Notes under the pieces: generated by a model
The model's input: the letters and a program-made list of their open reading frames with translations, nothing else
The model's database searches: none
What the model was told of the DNA's origin: nothing
Shown: positions 10,166 to 17,929 of the stretch, in pieces
Position numbering within the stretch: the first letter of the stretch is position 1
Layout of the letters: every line of letters begins with the position of its first letter
Assembly (NCBI RefSeq): GCF_021130785.1
Contig: NC_060208.1
Location: 53,235,501-53,299,500, forward strand
Reading direction: 5' to 3'
Length of the DNA: 64,000 nt
Source of the DNA: Homalodisca vitripennis
Taxonomy: Eukaryota; Arthropoda; Insecta; Hemiptera; Cicadellidae
Translations under genes and position numbers: made by a program

Positions 10166-11211
10166 TTAGTCATCATAGCCGCCTAATCCATTAAATCTGT
10201 TATCAATGTTTTCAAAAGATTTATTAACATCTTCTTTAAATTTATTAAAGTTTTCTTCTAGTTTATTTACTTTATCGAGATATAAAGAGTATCGATCATC
10301 TATTCTTTTAAGTAATTCATTATTATGTGTTTACTTTCTCATTGAAACGTGTACCAAAATTTTCAAAAAAGTTTACTTTCTCATTGAAATGTGTATCAAA
10401 ATCTTCCAGAATTTTGTTAATTACTTCACCAACTAATACATTAACATCATTTTTATATGTATTAAAGTTTTCTTCTAGTTTATTTACTTTATCAATAATT
10501 CACCAACATCGTCTACTGATCTTTTACTTCTTTCATCAAGTTTTTCATAGACTTCTGTTGTAAAATCTTTAACATGCTGTTTATGATTCTCATAATTTTG
10601 TTTTAGTTCATTAAACATTTTAATAGGATCTTCTAATTGAATCATTACAACAACATCAAATGGATTAATTCCTTTACTAACACCGCTAATTCTTTTTCCT
10701 TTAAAATCTAAGGCATTTTTAACATTCGGATCATGTAAATCAACAATATCGATGTTTTCTGATAATTTTAGAGGTTTTTAAAATTTGTTCTTTAACAACA
10801 ACATCATGTTTGTCAATACCAGGATCGAACACCGACAATTCTTTTTTTTATTAGCCAAACTAACATAATTCTTTTCAACTTTTGATCACTTCAGTAATTT
10901 CATCAGCTTTTTCGATATGAGACATTAAATTGGTAAATATTTTTTTTTGCACCATCTTCAAATTCTTTTTTCCAATGCTTTTATTTTATCAGCAACTTCA
11001 TTTGAACTCATGAAATTTGCAAGTTTGTTATCATATTCTGCTTTAAAATCTTCAATCTCGACAGCAAAACATATCTGAATCTGGAAGGTTTTGTAATACA
11101 TTTTCTAACTTGTTATCAAACTCATTTCTCCAAACTATCAAAATTGAAACTATTATCTACATTTTGAATAATTTGTGTACCAAATACGTCAAAAATATTT
11201 TGTGAATCCAT
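10166..11211 (-). pseudogene. Coiled-coil virion-type protein, frameshifted
   Basis: The gene starts at ATG 11211 (MDSQNIFDVFG) and ends at TAA 10166-10168 after an acidic, Gly-rich tail NRFNGLGGYDD. All the frame segments between are strongly helical: heptad-like runs of Leu, Ile and Val with Lys and Glu, including repeated units around 10330-10450 that contain FEN or FNE and KVN phrases. Intact length would be about 345 residues. It sits between the protease gene and the zinc-ribbon gene in the block of virion genes, so a structural or core role is likely but not demonstrable here. There are at least five frame breaks. The plus-strand ORFs at 10206-10563 are its shadow. Confidence 0.5.
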
Positions 11212-11216
11212 ATTTA

Positions 11217-11600
11217 TTAAGCAATAATTTGTTTAACAACTTCTTTAAAATCTTTACCATTACTCAGTTCATTCAAAACAAAAATACACAAATGTCCACA
11301 AATTGGGGGATCGTTATAGTCTTGAATCTGAGAGTCATTGTAGTAGACGCTTGATTTTTTCAAATATTTGATCAATTCTATCGGCGGTTTGTCCTCAATT
11401 CTTCCATACGAATCAAAATAATATGCATTCTTATCATTTTTATAATAACAAATCCAATGTGTTCCACTTCCCATAATCGAGTCTAAATTCACAATTCCAC
11501 ATTCAAATTTCTTAACTTTTTCAGGTAATGTATCTCTCATGAAGATTCCTCTAAAATGTTTAATATTTTTTTGCAGATTTCTTCCAATTCCCCGAATGTT
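11217..11600 (-). CDS. PRO: Adenain-like cysteine protease
   Basis: The open frame from ATG 11540 encodes 107 residues with the adenovirus-protease (C5, ULP1 superfamily) signature: GTHW (His28), YYFDSYG (Asp43), Gln at 71/73 and CGHLC (Cys81), the expected His-Asp-Gln-Cys order. In adenoviruses this enzyme matures virion precursors. The usual N-terminal lead-in lies upstream of this ATG in another frame as far as about 11600, and no ATG precedes it there. Translation may therefore begin in the upstream PX-like gene, or the start may have been lost at a run of ten T near 11608-11617. All catalytic residues are present. The neighbours are the putative substrates (PX-like, PLA2-like). Confidence 0.8.
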   Translation of the reverse strand, partial: NIRGIGRNLQKNIKHFRGIFMRDTLPEKVKKFECGIVNLDSIMGSGTHWICYYKNDKNAYYFDSYGRIEDKPPIELIKYLKKSSVYYNDSQIQDYNDPPICGHLCIFVLNELSNGKDFKEVVKQIIA

Positions 11601-12058
11601 AAAGGTTTAAATTTTTTTTTTCAATGTTTGATTTCACGTAATTCAAAGTTTTTTCATCTAATCCAGATCCTGTAACATCTTCCAACTCTTTATCTAACCA
11701 ATTTAAAATGTTTCGAACAATAGGAATCACATCCTTTTTAACGATTGGAGCAGCTTTACGAACATAAGGAACAACATTTTTAACAACTGGAATATTTCTC
11801 CAAAATCTAATAAATCTTTCAAAAGTCCACCATTTTTTGAGTTCTTTCAACTGATTATAAGAAAATTCTATTCTGGTTCCTTTATTGTTTTTCTTATGTT
11901 TTTCGAGTTTATTGTATTGTCTATTTGTTAAAAATATCTTATCTTCGCCATTTTTTTAGTTGATCTATTTTAAATTGAATACTAACGGGTATTTTCTTCT
12001 TAAAAGCGGATTTTATTTTTTCTTTCTGATTTTTGCTGAAGTTTACGTTCACCTCCAT
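11599..12058 (-). pseudogene. Basic PX-like virion protein
   Basis: The gene starts at ATG 12058 (CTATATAAATGGAGG context), eight bases after the stop of the PLA2-like gene. The opening MEVNVNFSKNQKEKIKSAF and a later FLTNRQYNKLEKHKK-like segment resemble the Lys-rich paired SxxQ/TxRQ units of Polinton PX-type proteins. After a frame shift, the C-terminal open segment (11850-11599) is very basic with RKAAPIVKKDVIP, then a VTGSG motif at 11662-11676. The latter resembles an adenain cleavage site. The product probably binds DNA or membrane inside the virion. It may be continuous with the protease frame downstream. Confidence 0.55.
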
Positions 12059-12066
12059 TTATATAG

Positions 12067-13393
12067 TTAAAATTTCAAGTTCTCTTCGATTCCCATTCCT
12101 AGTTTTCTCTTCAAAAACATTGCTCCAGCTGTTGGAAGCGCAACAAATCTTTCACCTAAACTAGCATCTTTTGATAAAAATCTATCCATTGCCTTATCTT
12201 GCAAAACTTTATCTGCGATATGTCTGGAATTTGTGTCTCTATGTTTTGCATAAAAAATAATCGTGTTCCATAAGCAGCTTGATCTAATTTATTTATACCA
12301 GGATCTCCTCTTTTTAGTCTTTTTTCGAGTTTTGTGCCAGGCCCCAGATACTGATAAGTTGGTACGTGTAATTCAAAAGGTAAATTGTTGATAAAATCAT
12401 TCAAAAGTCCACTACCCTCAATCATAGATGAACTTATTGCCGGCAAAACTCGTTTTAAATATTTAATTCCATCAGGTTTTTTCAATCATTTCATCAAGTT
12501 TGTTTCGAAATAAAATCTTTAAATCGCTTTCTTTTCGTTCAAAAAATTGTTGTTTCCAGCCTTCTCTTGAGCATAAATATAATTAATAATTCCATCGAGT
12601 TTTGTCAAATCGTCGATATATCTGTACTCAATCTTATTATCACTGTATTTTCTTATACCAGATCCTTCGATTCGTTTTTTTTTTCCCAAATTGGTTTTTA
12701 ATCAAATTGAGATATTTTTTACCTTTACTTGACTTTGGTTTCTTAGTAGATGGATCATTATTTTTGTAAATTGAATCAGATTTCCATAAAATTTTCTGTA
12801 TACTTTTTCAAGTCTTCTTCAGAATATAAACCGTCTTTTGGAACATCAGTGCCTGTTAATAATCTCCATAAACCTTGAGTTCCTTCATATGTTTTTTTCA
12901 TTAATAATGATATCATTATGTTCAAATTCACGGGCAAATTTCCAATTCATAAAACTTTTCTTTTTTCTGTCCCAATACAAAACCAAATTTATCATCCTTT
13001 GCTCTAGGAAGAAATTTTTTACCAATTTCACCAATTATTATATCCGTTGTTCCAGGACTTATTGGTTCAACTATGGTAGAGTCTTCAATGATTCGAGGTC
13101 TAAATGGTGTTTGAAGATGGTAATTTTGGCAATTCAAACTCAGATTCTGGAATCGAAATATCAGCAAATTGTCGTACAACTGGAACCAAATTCATTAAAT
13201 TTTGATTATCGCTTAAAACATTTTCAATTTTGCCCTCACATTTTTTATTGCAGAAGTTACAGGTTGATTAATTTTTTTGAATAAATTCTTGTTCTTTTTC
13301 ATCAATTCGAATCTGTTCTTTAAATTCTTTTGATTAATTTCTTTTCTATTTGATCAAGTTTTTTTTTGCTTCTTCTGAAGTTACGTTCGCCAT
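12067..13393 (-). pseudogene. PLA2-like minor virion protein
   Basis: The gene runs from ATG 13393 (CCTA-N5-ATGG context) to TAA 12067-12069, about 440 codons, in several frames. Visible: a helical Lys/Glu-rich N-terminus, a middle segment with IGEIGKKFLPRAKDDKFG (about 12990-13045), an IEGSG site at 12657-12671, and a segment with another IEGSG (12408-12422) followed by FELHVPTYQYLGPGTKLEKR. The last is the calcium-loop region of the parvovirus-type phospholipase A2 domain, here with Leu in place of the usual Cys of YCGPGT. A His-Asp-like helix follows in a shifted frame near 12245-12275. The protein may assist endosomal escape, as in parvoviruses, but the loop substitution makes activity uncertain. 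The stop is only eight bases from the next start. Confidence 0.6.
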
Positions 13394-13409
13394 TTATTTA
13401 GGAAAATTT

Positions 13410-13690
13410 TGAAACGTGGAACGTAAAAACGTGAACACGAAACGTGAACACGGAACGTAAAACGTGAACGTGGAACGTGAAACACGAACGTGAAACACGA
13501 ACGTGAAACGTAAACACGAACGTAAAACATGAACGTGAAACGTAAACACGAATGTGAAACATGAACGTGAAACATGAACGTGAAACATGAACGTGAACGT
13601 GGAACGTGAACGTGGAACGTGAAAACGTAAAACGTGAACGTGGAACGTAAAAACGAGAACACGAAACGTAAACGTGAAACGTAAAAACAT
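13410..13690. repeat. ACGTGAA-type minisatellite between two Polinton genes
   Basis: The block consists of about 280 bp of 6-12 bp variants of ACGTGAA (ACGTGGA, ACACGAA, ACGTAAA). It lies just upstream of the PLA2-like gene start and next to the 3' end of the ATPase gene. The Phe/Val/His/Ser-rich reading frames across it are artefacts of the repeat. Confidence 0.95.
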
Positions 13691-13719
13691 GAAAACAACT
13701 AGATTATCACACGTTTGTA

Positions 13720-14383
13720 TTAGAAAATTTATTCAAATATTTACCATTTTTAGGCTTCAAAGTTAGATTAATAGTTAAAAAATCCGTAGTCTTCCTTCCA
13801 AATTTTATCACACAACTCATTAAAGTGGTTAAAAACTCATATCAGATCCCACATAATTGTTATAAAATCTTTCTCGAATAGTGATCATCTTGCTTAAAAA
13901 ATACACAACATATTCAGGTTATTTCTAATAACTTGTTTATCAACCTTTGAAAAGCATTGGGAAAAGATAGATACAAGAGATATTTTTGTGACGAGACATT
14001 ACGAAATATTCCTTAATAACGTCCTTGCTTTTCTAAAATACAATCATCAAAAACGATTAAAAGAATTCGGTTTACAATTCGCTTATCGGAACTATGTCCT
14101 CAGAAGCATTATAAAAATGTGATATTTTTTTTTGTTTAAGTTTTTTCTCAATATTTTCAAATCTTTCTTGTAATTTTTTATAGGCGTCTTGTTCTAAAGA
14201 TTTACTAAAAACATACAAATTGGAATAAGGAATCAACCTATTGTAGATAAAATTCAATAATAAAGTTGTTTTTTTTTCCACATCCACTTGAACCAACAAT
14301 TAACAATCTGATTGGTTGATCTTTCTTATTTTCTTCAAACGTTTGAAGTTTATCTGATCTTTTTGCTTTAAAAATTTCTCCAT
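13720..14383 (-). pseudogene. ATP: FtsK/HerA-type genome packaging ATPase
   Basis: ATG 14383 lies in a perfect TCTA-N5-ATGG context. The Walker A region (SSGCGK followed by TTLLLNFIYN) straddles a frame shift at a run of A near 14272-14280. The open frame 14299-14072 continues with YSNLYVFSKSLEQ, typical of the strand after the P-loop in Polinton and NCLDV A32-like ATPases. Walker B is seen as LLIVFDDCIL at about 14020-14050, followed by sequence with a VVYFLSK strand and a conserved YVGSDMSF near 13830-13850. The protein would pump genome into capsids. The usual length is about 220-250 residues, which matches. It is divergent with the penton candidate starting at 14424. Confidence 0.75.
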
Positions 14384-14392
14384 TTAAATAGA
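14380..14392 (-). promoter_or_regulatory. TCTA start-codon motif
   Basis: TCTATTTAAATGG before the packaging ATPase gene. Confidence 0.65.
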
Positions 14393-14423
14393 AGATTTTC
14401 ATCTTGAAGCAACGCTTGCGAAA

Positions 14424-15127
14424 ATGAAGCTGTTCAAGTTGACTTCAGAAAGCTCTAAATTAGTTTTAAACTTGGAACATCCTATACACTTAGAGGAAGA
14501 ATCAAATTATTTTATCGGTTTAAGCGGTTTTTTATTCTGACAATTTTGTAATAAATATTAGTGAAAGTTCTCCTTATTGTATAGGATTTAGTGAGAAGAA
14601 CATAACAAAATATTATGGGTTTAAAACAAAGGATATTATACTTTCGATCAAATTAAAAATTCCCTTAAAAAATTATCTGAAAACATTCAAACAATCAGAT
14701 AAATCTTTAAACTTTGACGAAAACAAGTTTGAAATGCAAAAAAATTATCTCTCTAATAAAATTCAAATAAAATCACCATTAAGAATAATGTTTTCAGCAA
14801 TTATAGTAGATTTATTAGGGTTTGTTCAAGAAACTATTGAGCCAAATCCAGGTATATTTAGGAAATAAAACGCCAAAATTTAGACCGTTCGATGTAATTG
14901 AAGTACATTGTAAATCTCGTTGAACCTAGTTTTGAAAATCAATACCGAACATTTACACAAAGAATCTGAAAATTTTGTACACTTTTTTTTCCCAAATGTT
15001 GCTTATGGATCCAAAAATTAGTGAAAAACCGAATGAAATAGACTATATTCCAATTAGAAAAAATATTAAAAGAATTCAAAAAATCGTTCTGACTATTCAA
15101 GACTCTGAGGGAAATTTAATTAATTAA
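14424..15127 (+). pseudogene. Minor capsid (penton-like) protein candidate
   Basis: ATG 14424 opens MKLFKLTSESSKLVLNLEHP followed by an EESNYFIGLSGF segment. This is the usual N-terminal strand pair of Polinton minor capsid proteins (hydrophobic strand, acidic loop, YxIGL). The first frame stops at about 14537. Later segments in other frames include FRPFDVIEVHC (about 14880), FFPNVAYGSK (about 14990-15018) and a C-terminal IVLTIQDSEGNLIN ending at TAA 15125-15127, all typical of the single jelly-roll C-terminal half. Intact length would be about 230 residues. A VQETIEPNPG stretch near 14824-14853 resembles a 2A-like motif but lacks the final Pro. Frame breaks disable this copy. Confidence 0.6.
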
Positions 15128-15222
15128 ATAATGAGAGTAAAACAACAATATATTTAAGATTGAAAAAGGAATAAAAATGAGTTGATGATGATGACAAAAT
15201 TCAATATTTTTACTTAAAAAAC

Positions 15223-15246
15223 AAGGGGCTATTCGAATGGCCCCTT
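15223..15246. terminator. Near-perfect palindrome downstream of the penton candidate
   Basis: AAGGGGCTATTCGAATGGCCCC, then TT, is inverted around TTCGAA and would form a GC-rich stem. It lies between the penton stop and the BRO start. A related palindrome, GGCTATAAATAGCC, occurs just after the first BRO frame near 15543. It could be a transcript 3'-end signal or a remnant of a local duplication. Confidence 0.35.
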
Positions 15247-15275
15247 AACAATCTTCATCCTGACCCTGTTTTTTA

Positions 15276-15300
15276 TCAATGAATCTGGACTTTATTCTCG
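15276..15300 (+). pseudogene. Fragment of a second BRO gene copy
   Basis: The phrase CAATGAATCTGGACTTTATTC recurs almost exactly at about 15591-15612 within the BRO gene, where it encodes the conserved NESGLYSL core of the Bro-N domain. Here it stands alone in front of the gene, so part of a BRO gene was duplicated or deleted. Confidence 0.6.
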
Positions 15301-15328
15301 AAATAAAAATTACTAGTTAAATTTTATT

Positions 15329-15341
15329 TCTATCTAAATGG
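15329..15341 (+). promoter_or_regulatory. TCTA start-codon motif
   Basis: TCTATCTAAATGG before the BRO gene: TCTA, five bases, ATGG. Confidence 0.65.
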
Positions 15342-16152
15342 AGTCAGTTGTAGACCTACTCAATAATCAACTAAAATTCAATAACAAACATATCTTTACG
15401 ATTGTTGACGAAAACAATGTGATCTGGTTTAAGGCTAAAGACGTAGCAAAAATTCTAGAATATGAAAATACTATGCAAACGATCAGAATAAACGTTGACG
15501 AAGATGATAAAAAACTTCTATTTTAATCTAAATATAAGGGGGGCTATAAATAGCCTACCTTCAAACTTCCAAAATAACACTGTTTTCGTTAATGAATCTG
15601 GACTTTATTCTTTAATTTGAGATCGCATAAACCAGAAGCGAAAATTGTTTAAAAATTGGGTTACGAAAGAAGTTTTACCGAGTATTAGAAAAATATGGCG
15701 AGTACAAACTTGAAAACGAAAATAAGCAGTTAAAAGATGAAAATAAAACAGTTACAAATTAAAGATGAAATGAAATCATTGAAAATAGAGAATCAAGAAT
15801 TGCGAATGGAATTAATGAAGAGAGATATGGTATGTAAAGATTTTGATAAGAAAAAACATCATGTTTTTGTGTTAATTAAGAAGAATCACATGTGGGGAAT
15901 GGCCCTTATTACGTTATCAGAGCTCAAAAGAGAGAAATACCGAAAAGATTGAAAGAACTTGAAATTGATTACCCAGAAATTGAAATTTTATTAAGACATG
16001 GAGATCCAAATAGTATAAATCTCTACAACCAAATGAAAGAATCTTTGAATATTTTATACAACGGAAATCATTTTACTACAAATATGGCAGAATCTCGACT
16101 GATTTATAGAATATCTAAATTACACGATGAAAATGTTTCTAAATTTTACTAA
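15338..16152 (+). pseudogene. BRO-family (Bro-N) gene, frameshifted
   Basis: ATG 15338 has a perfect TCTA-N5-ATGG context. The first frame (62 codons) contains FTIVDENNVIWFKAKDVAKI and YENTMQTIRINV, a typical Bro-N DNA-binding domain. It stops early, and the missing NESGLYSL and FKNWVTKEVLPSIRK parts of the domain follow at 15590-15690 in another frame. A Lys/Glu coiled coil (15720-15830) and a C-terminal domain with KREIPKRLKEL and HGDPNSINLYNQMKE end at 16152; this resembles the C-terminal domains of entomopoxvirus and baculovirus BRO/MSV199 proteins. BRO proteins bind nucleic acid and may modulate host or viral transcription. The gene is convergent with the zinc-finger genes. Breaks prevent a full product. 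Confidence 0.75.
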
Positions 16153-16476
16153 AAACTCTCGATTTATTATATTTTGTTTGTAAATGTTTAGCATAACTAG
16201 GTAACCATTGTAAAATATTTTTTTCATATTCACAAGGCATTTCGTTTTATAACTTTCGCTGAAAATTTTTTTAGCACAATCTTTACAAAAAGCATCTTTT
16301 CTATCTTTACTATACTGCCAGTTATTAAATTCAGAAATATTTTTTAATTTCTTTACAAAAGTAACACTTTTTTCTCTTCTAAAGTTAATTTGTTCATTTT
16401 ATCGTATAATTCCTTACAATAACAGTCTTTTCTATTTCTCTTCTTGACACTTTGTACATTTCTTTTGAGACTCCAT
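16145..16476 (-). pseudogene. Zinc-finger protein, paralogue 2
   Basis: The ATG at 16476 has the context TTTTCTATATAAATGGAG. The gene opens MESQKKCTKC, shifts frame, and later shows a second CxxC pair (KDAFCKDC) before a basic tail, with the end close to the BRO stop. The layout of paired CxxC knuckles with KxxxEF between them matches the tandem neighbour at 16894. These resemble the small zinc-finger modules often linked to phage and viral HNH endonucleases; no HNH is seen here. The product may be a small nucleic-acid-binding regulator. Confidence 0.5.
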
Positions 16477-16485
16477 TTATATAGA
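16473..16485 (-). promoter_or_regulatory. TCTA start-codon motif
   Basis: TCTATATAAATGG before zinc-finger paralogue 2. Confidence 0.65.
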
Positions 16486-16504
16486 AAAAATTATTACACG
16501 ATGA

Positions 16505-16894
16505 AAATGTTAAAACTCTTGAATTATGATATTTTGTTTGTAAATGTTTTTTGATAATTATTTAACCATTTTATAGTTCTTCCACATTCACATTGAGTAT
16601 CTTCATAATATAATCTATGGTGATTCTTCTTTACACAATCTTTACAATATGAGTCTTTTCTTCTCTACTATAGTGATCACTATTAAACTCTGAAATTTTT
16701 TTAGTTTCTTTACATTTAAGACATTCTTTCTCTTCCAAAGTTAATTTTTCTATTTTATCATACAGCTCTTTATGATACTTCCTATAACAATCTTTACAAT
16801 TATAAATAATTCCATCTTTTCTACTCTTATCTTTATAAAATTCTTCAAAACCTTTTAATTCTTTGCACATTGAACATTTCTTTTGGGCCTCCAT
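16505..16894 (-). CDS. Zinc-finger protein, paralogue 1
   Basis: The open frame from ATG 16894 (perfect TCTA-N5-ATGG context) opens MEAQKKCSMCKELKGFEEFY and has CKDC about 15 residues later. A second unit follows, starting with ECLKCKETKKISEFN. This gives two repeats of a C-x2-C...C-x2-C module. The frame closes at 16631 after THIVKIV, but the expected second half of unit two lies in another frame to about 16505, so a one-base shift is likely. It was clearly duplicated to give the 16476 gene. It starts 27 bases after the integrase stop. The function is unknown; nucleic-acid binding is likely. Confidence 0.6.
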
Positions 16895-16903
16895 TTATAT
16901 AGA
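16891..16903 (-). promoter_or_regulatory. TCTA start-codon motif
   Basis: TCTATATAAATGG before zinc-finger paralogue 1, preceded by a run of T. Identical to the motif before paralogue 2. Confidence 0.65.
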
Positions 16904-16920
16904 AAAAATCTTTGACTTTC

Positions 16921-17929
16921 TCAATTCATATTCATAAAACTTTTTCCGGTTATTTCTTCATTATTTAAATCTTTTATACTATAAGTTACAGGATCTGTGT
17001 TATTAATTTGATAAATCACAAAGATTTCTCTTGACCAATTGTTCTTATATTTGTTCGAAAATGTTTGTTTTTTACTAACAATTCTTACATGATCATTGAC
17101 TTTAAATTTAGTTTTCGTGTGAATTTCTGGTGGAACATACTTAAAAACCGACTCTAATAACTCTTTTTTTTCTGCATCTTTATCTACGTCTTTAGGCTTC
17201 ATTTTGATTGTGCTATGAACAGTATCGTTATATTTCTTTACGATTTTTTGAAGAATATCGATCCATTTAAAGTTTTTATTAATCTCAAAAATTACTTTTT
17301 CATTCTCTCATTTTGAGTTCTGTTATATCTCTCTACAATACTTGATTTCTCTTCGTTTTCAGTATGATAAATCTTAATGTTGTATTTTCTCAAAACATCG
17401 TTTAAATTCTTTTATTTTTAAACTCTAAACCCTTATCTGTATGAAGTAAGTTTGGAGGTTTGTGATTGATCCTTATGGCATCTTTTACTATATCTTCGAA
17501 AGCTTTTGAAATATCCTTGCCGTTTTTTTCTTTTGATAGCTCTTGACCAAGCATATTTTGAGAAAGTATCAATAACATTTAACATATACTTAAATCCATC
17601 ATTTTGATCTGAATAGTTAGACATTATAACTAAATCTGCTGCCCATAAATCGTCAATTCCTAATGTTATAATTTTTTCTCTTTTTAAACTTCTTTCGTAC
17701 TGGTTTGCATGAATTTCTCTAGCTTCAATCTCGATTTCTTCCTTATTCTTAGATTCTTTCTTTACTTGTTTTTCATTTGGATTCTTTATAAATTTACTCT
17801 TATTTGTCTTACATTTTGAACATTTTGCTGCAATTCTATACAAACCCGTTTTGAGTTTGAACGATTTTAGAATCTATATTTTTCGTTTTTTTTCTTGCAT
17901 TTGTGGCAGTGAATCAAATCATCTTCCAT
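16921..17929 (-). pseudogene. INT: Retrovirus-like integrase with N-terminal zinc ribbon
   Basis: ATG 17929 directly follows the polymerase stop (TAAATG). The N-terminus has HCHKCKKKT and, after a shift, KCSKCKTNKSKFIKN, a DUF5679-like ribbon. The catalytic core follows: GIDDLWAADLVIM (first Asp) with FKYMLNVIDTFSKYAW, then LLHTDKGLEF (second Asp, near 17430-17450) and SSIVERYNRTQ (Glu, near 17310-17345), a complete D,D,E set. The C-terminal open frame 17202-16921 has an SH3/chromo-like FKVNDHVRIVSKK and a beta-rich tail, as in Polinton integrases. It joins element ends to target DNA with 6-bp stagger. Length about 335 residues. About three frame breaks separate the domains. Confidence 0.8.

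Noticed and set aside
12838..13284. Long plus-strand frame of 148 codons
   Set aside because: It is the antisense of the PLA2-like virion gene, whose motifs are clear on the minus strand.
13381..13698. Two overlapping reading frames of about 100 codons rich in Phe, Val, His, Ser
   Set aside because: They translate the ACGTGAA minisatellite in two frames. The composition is a repeat artefact.
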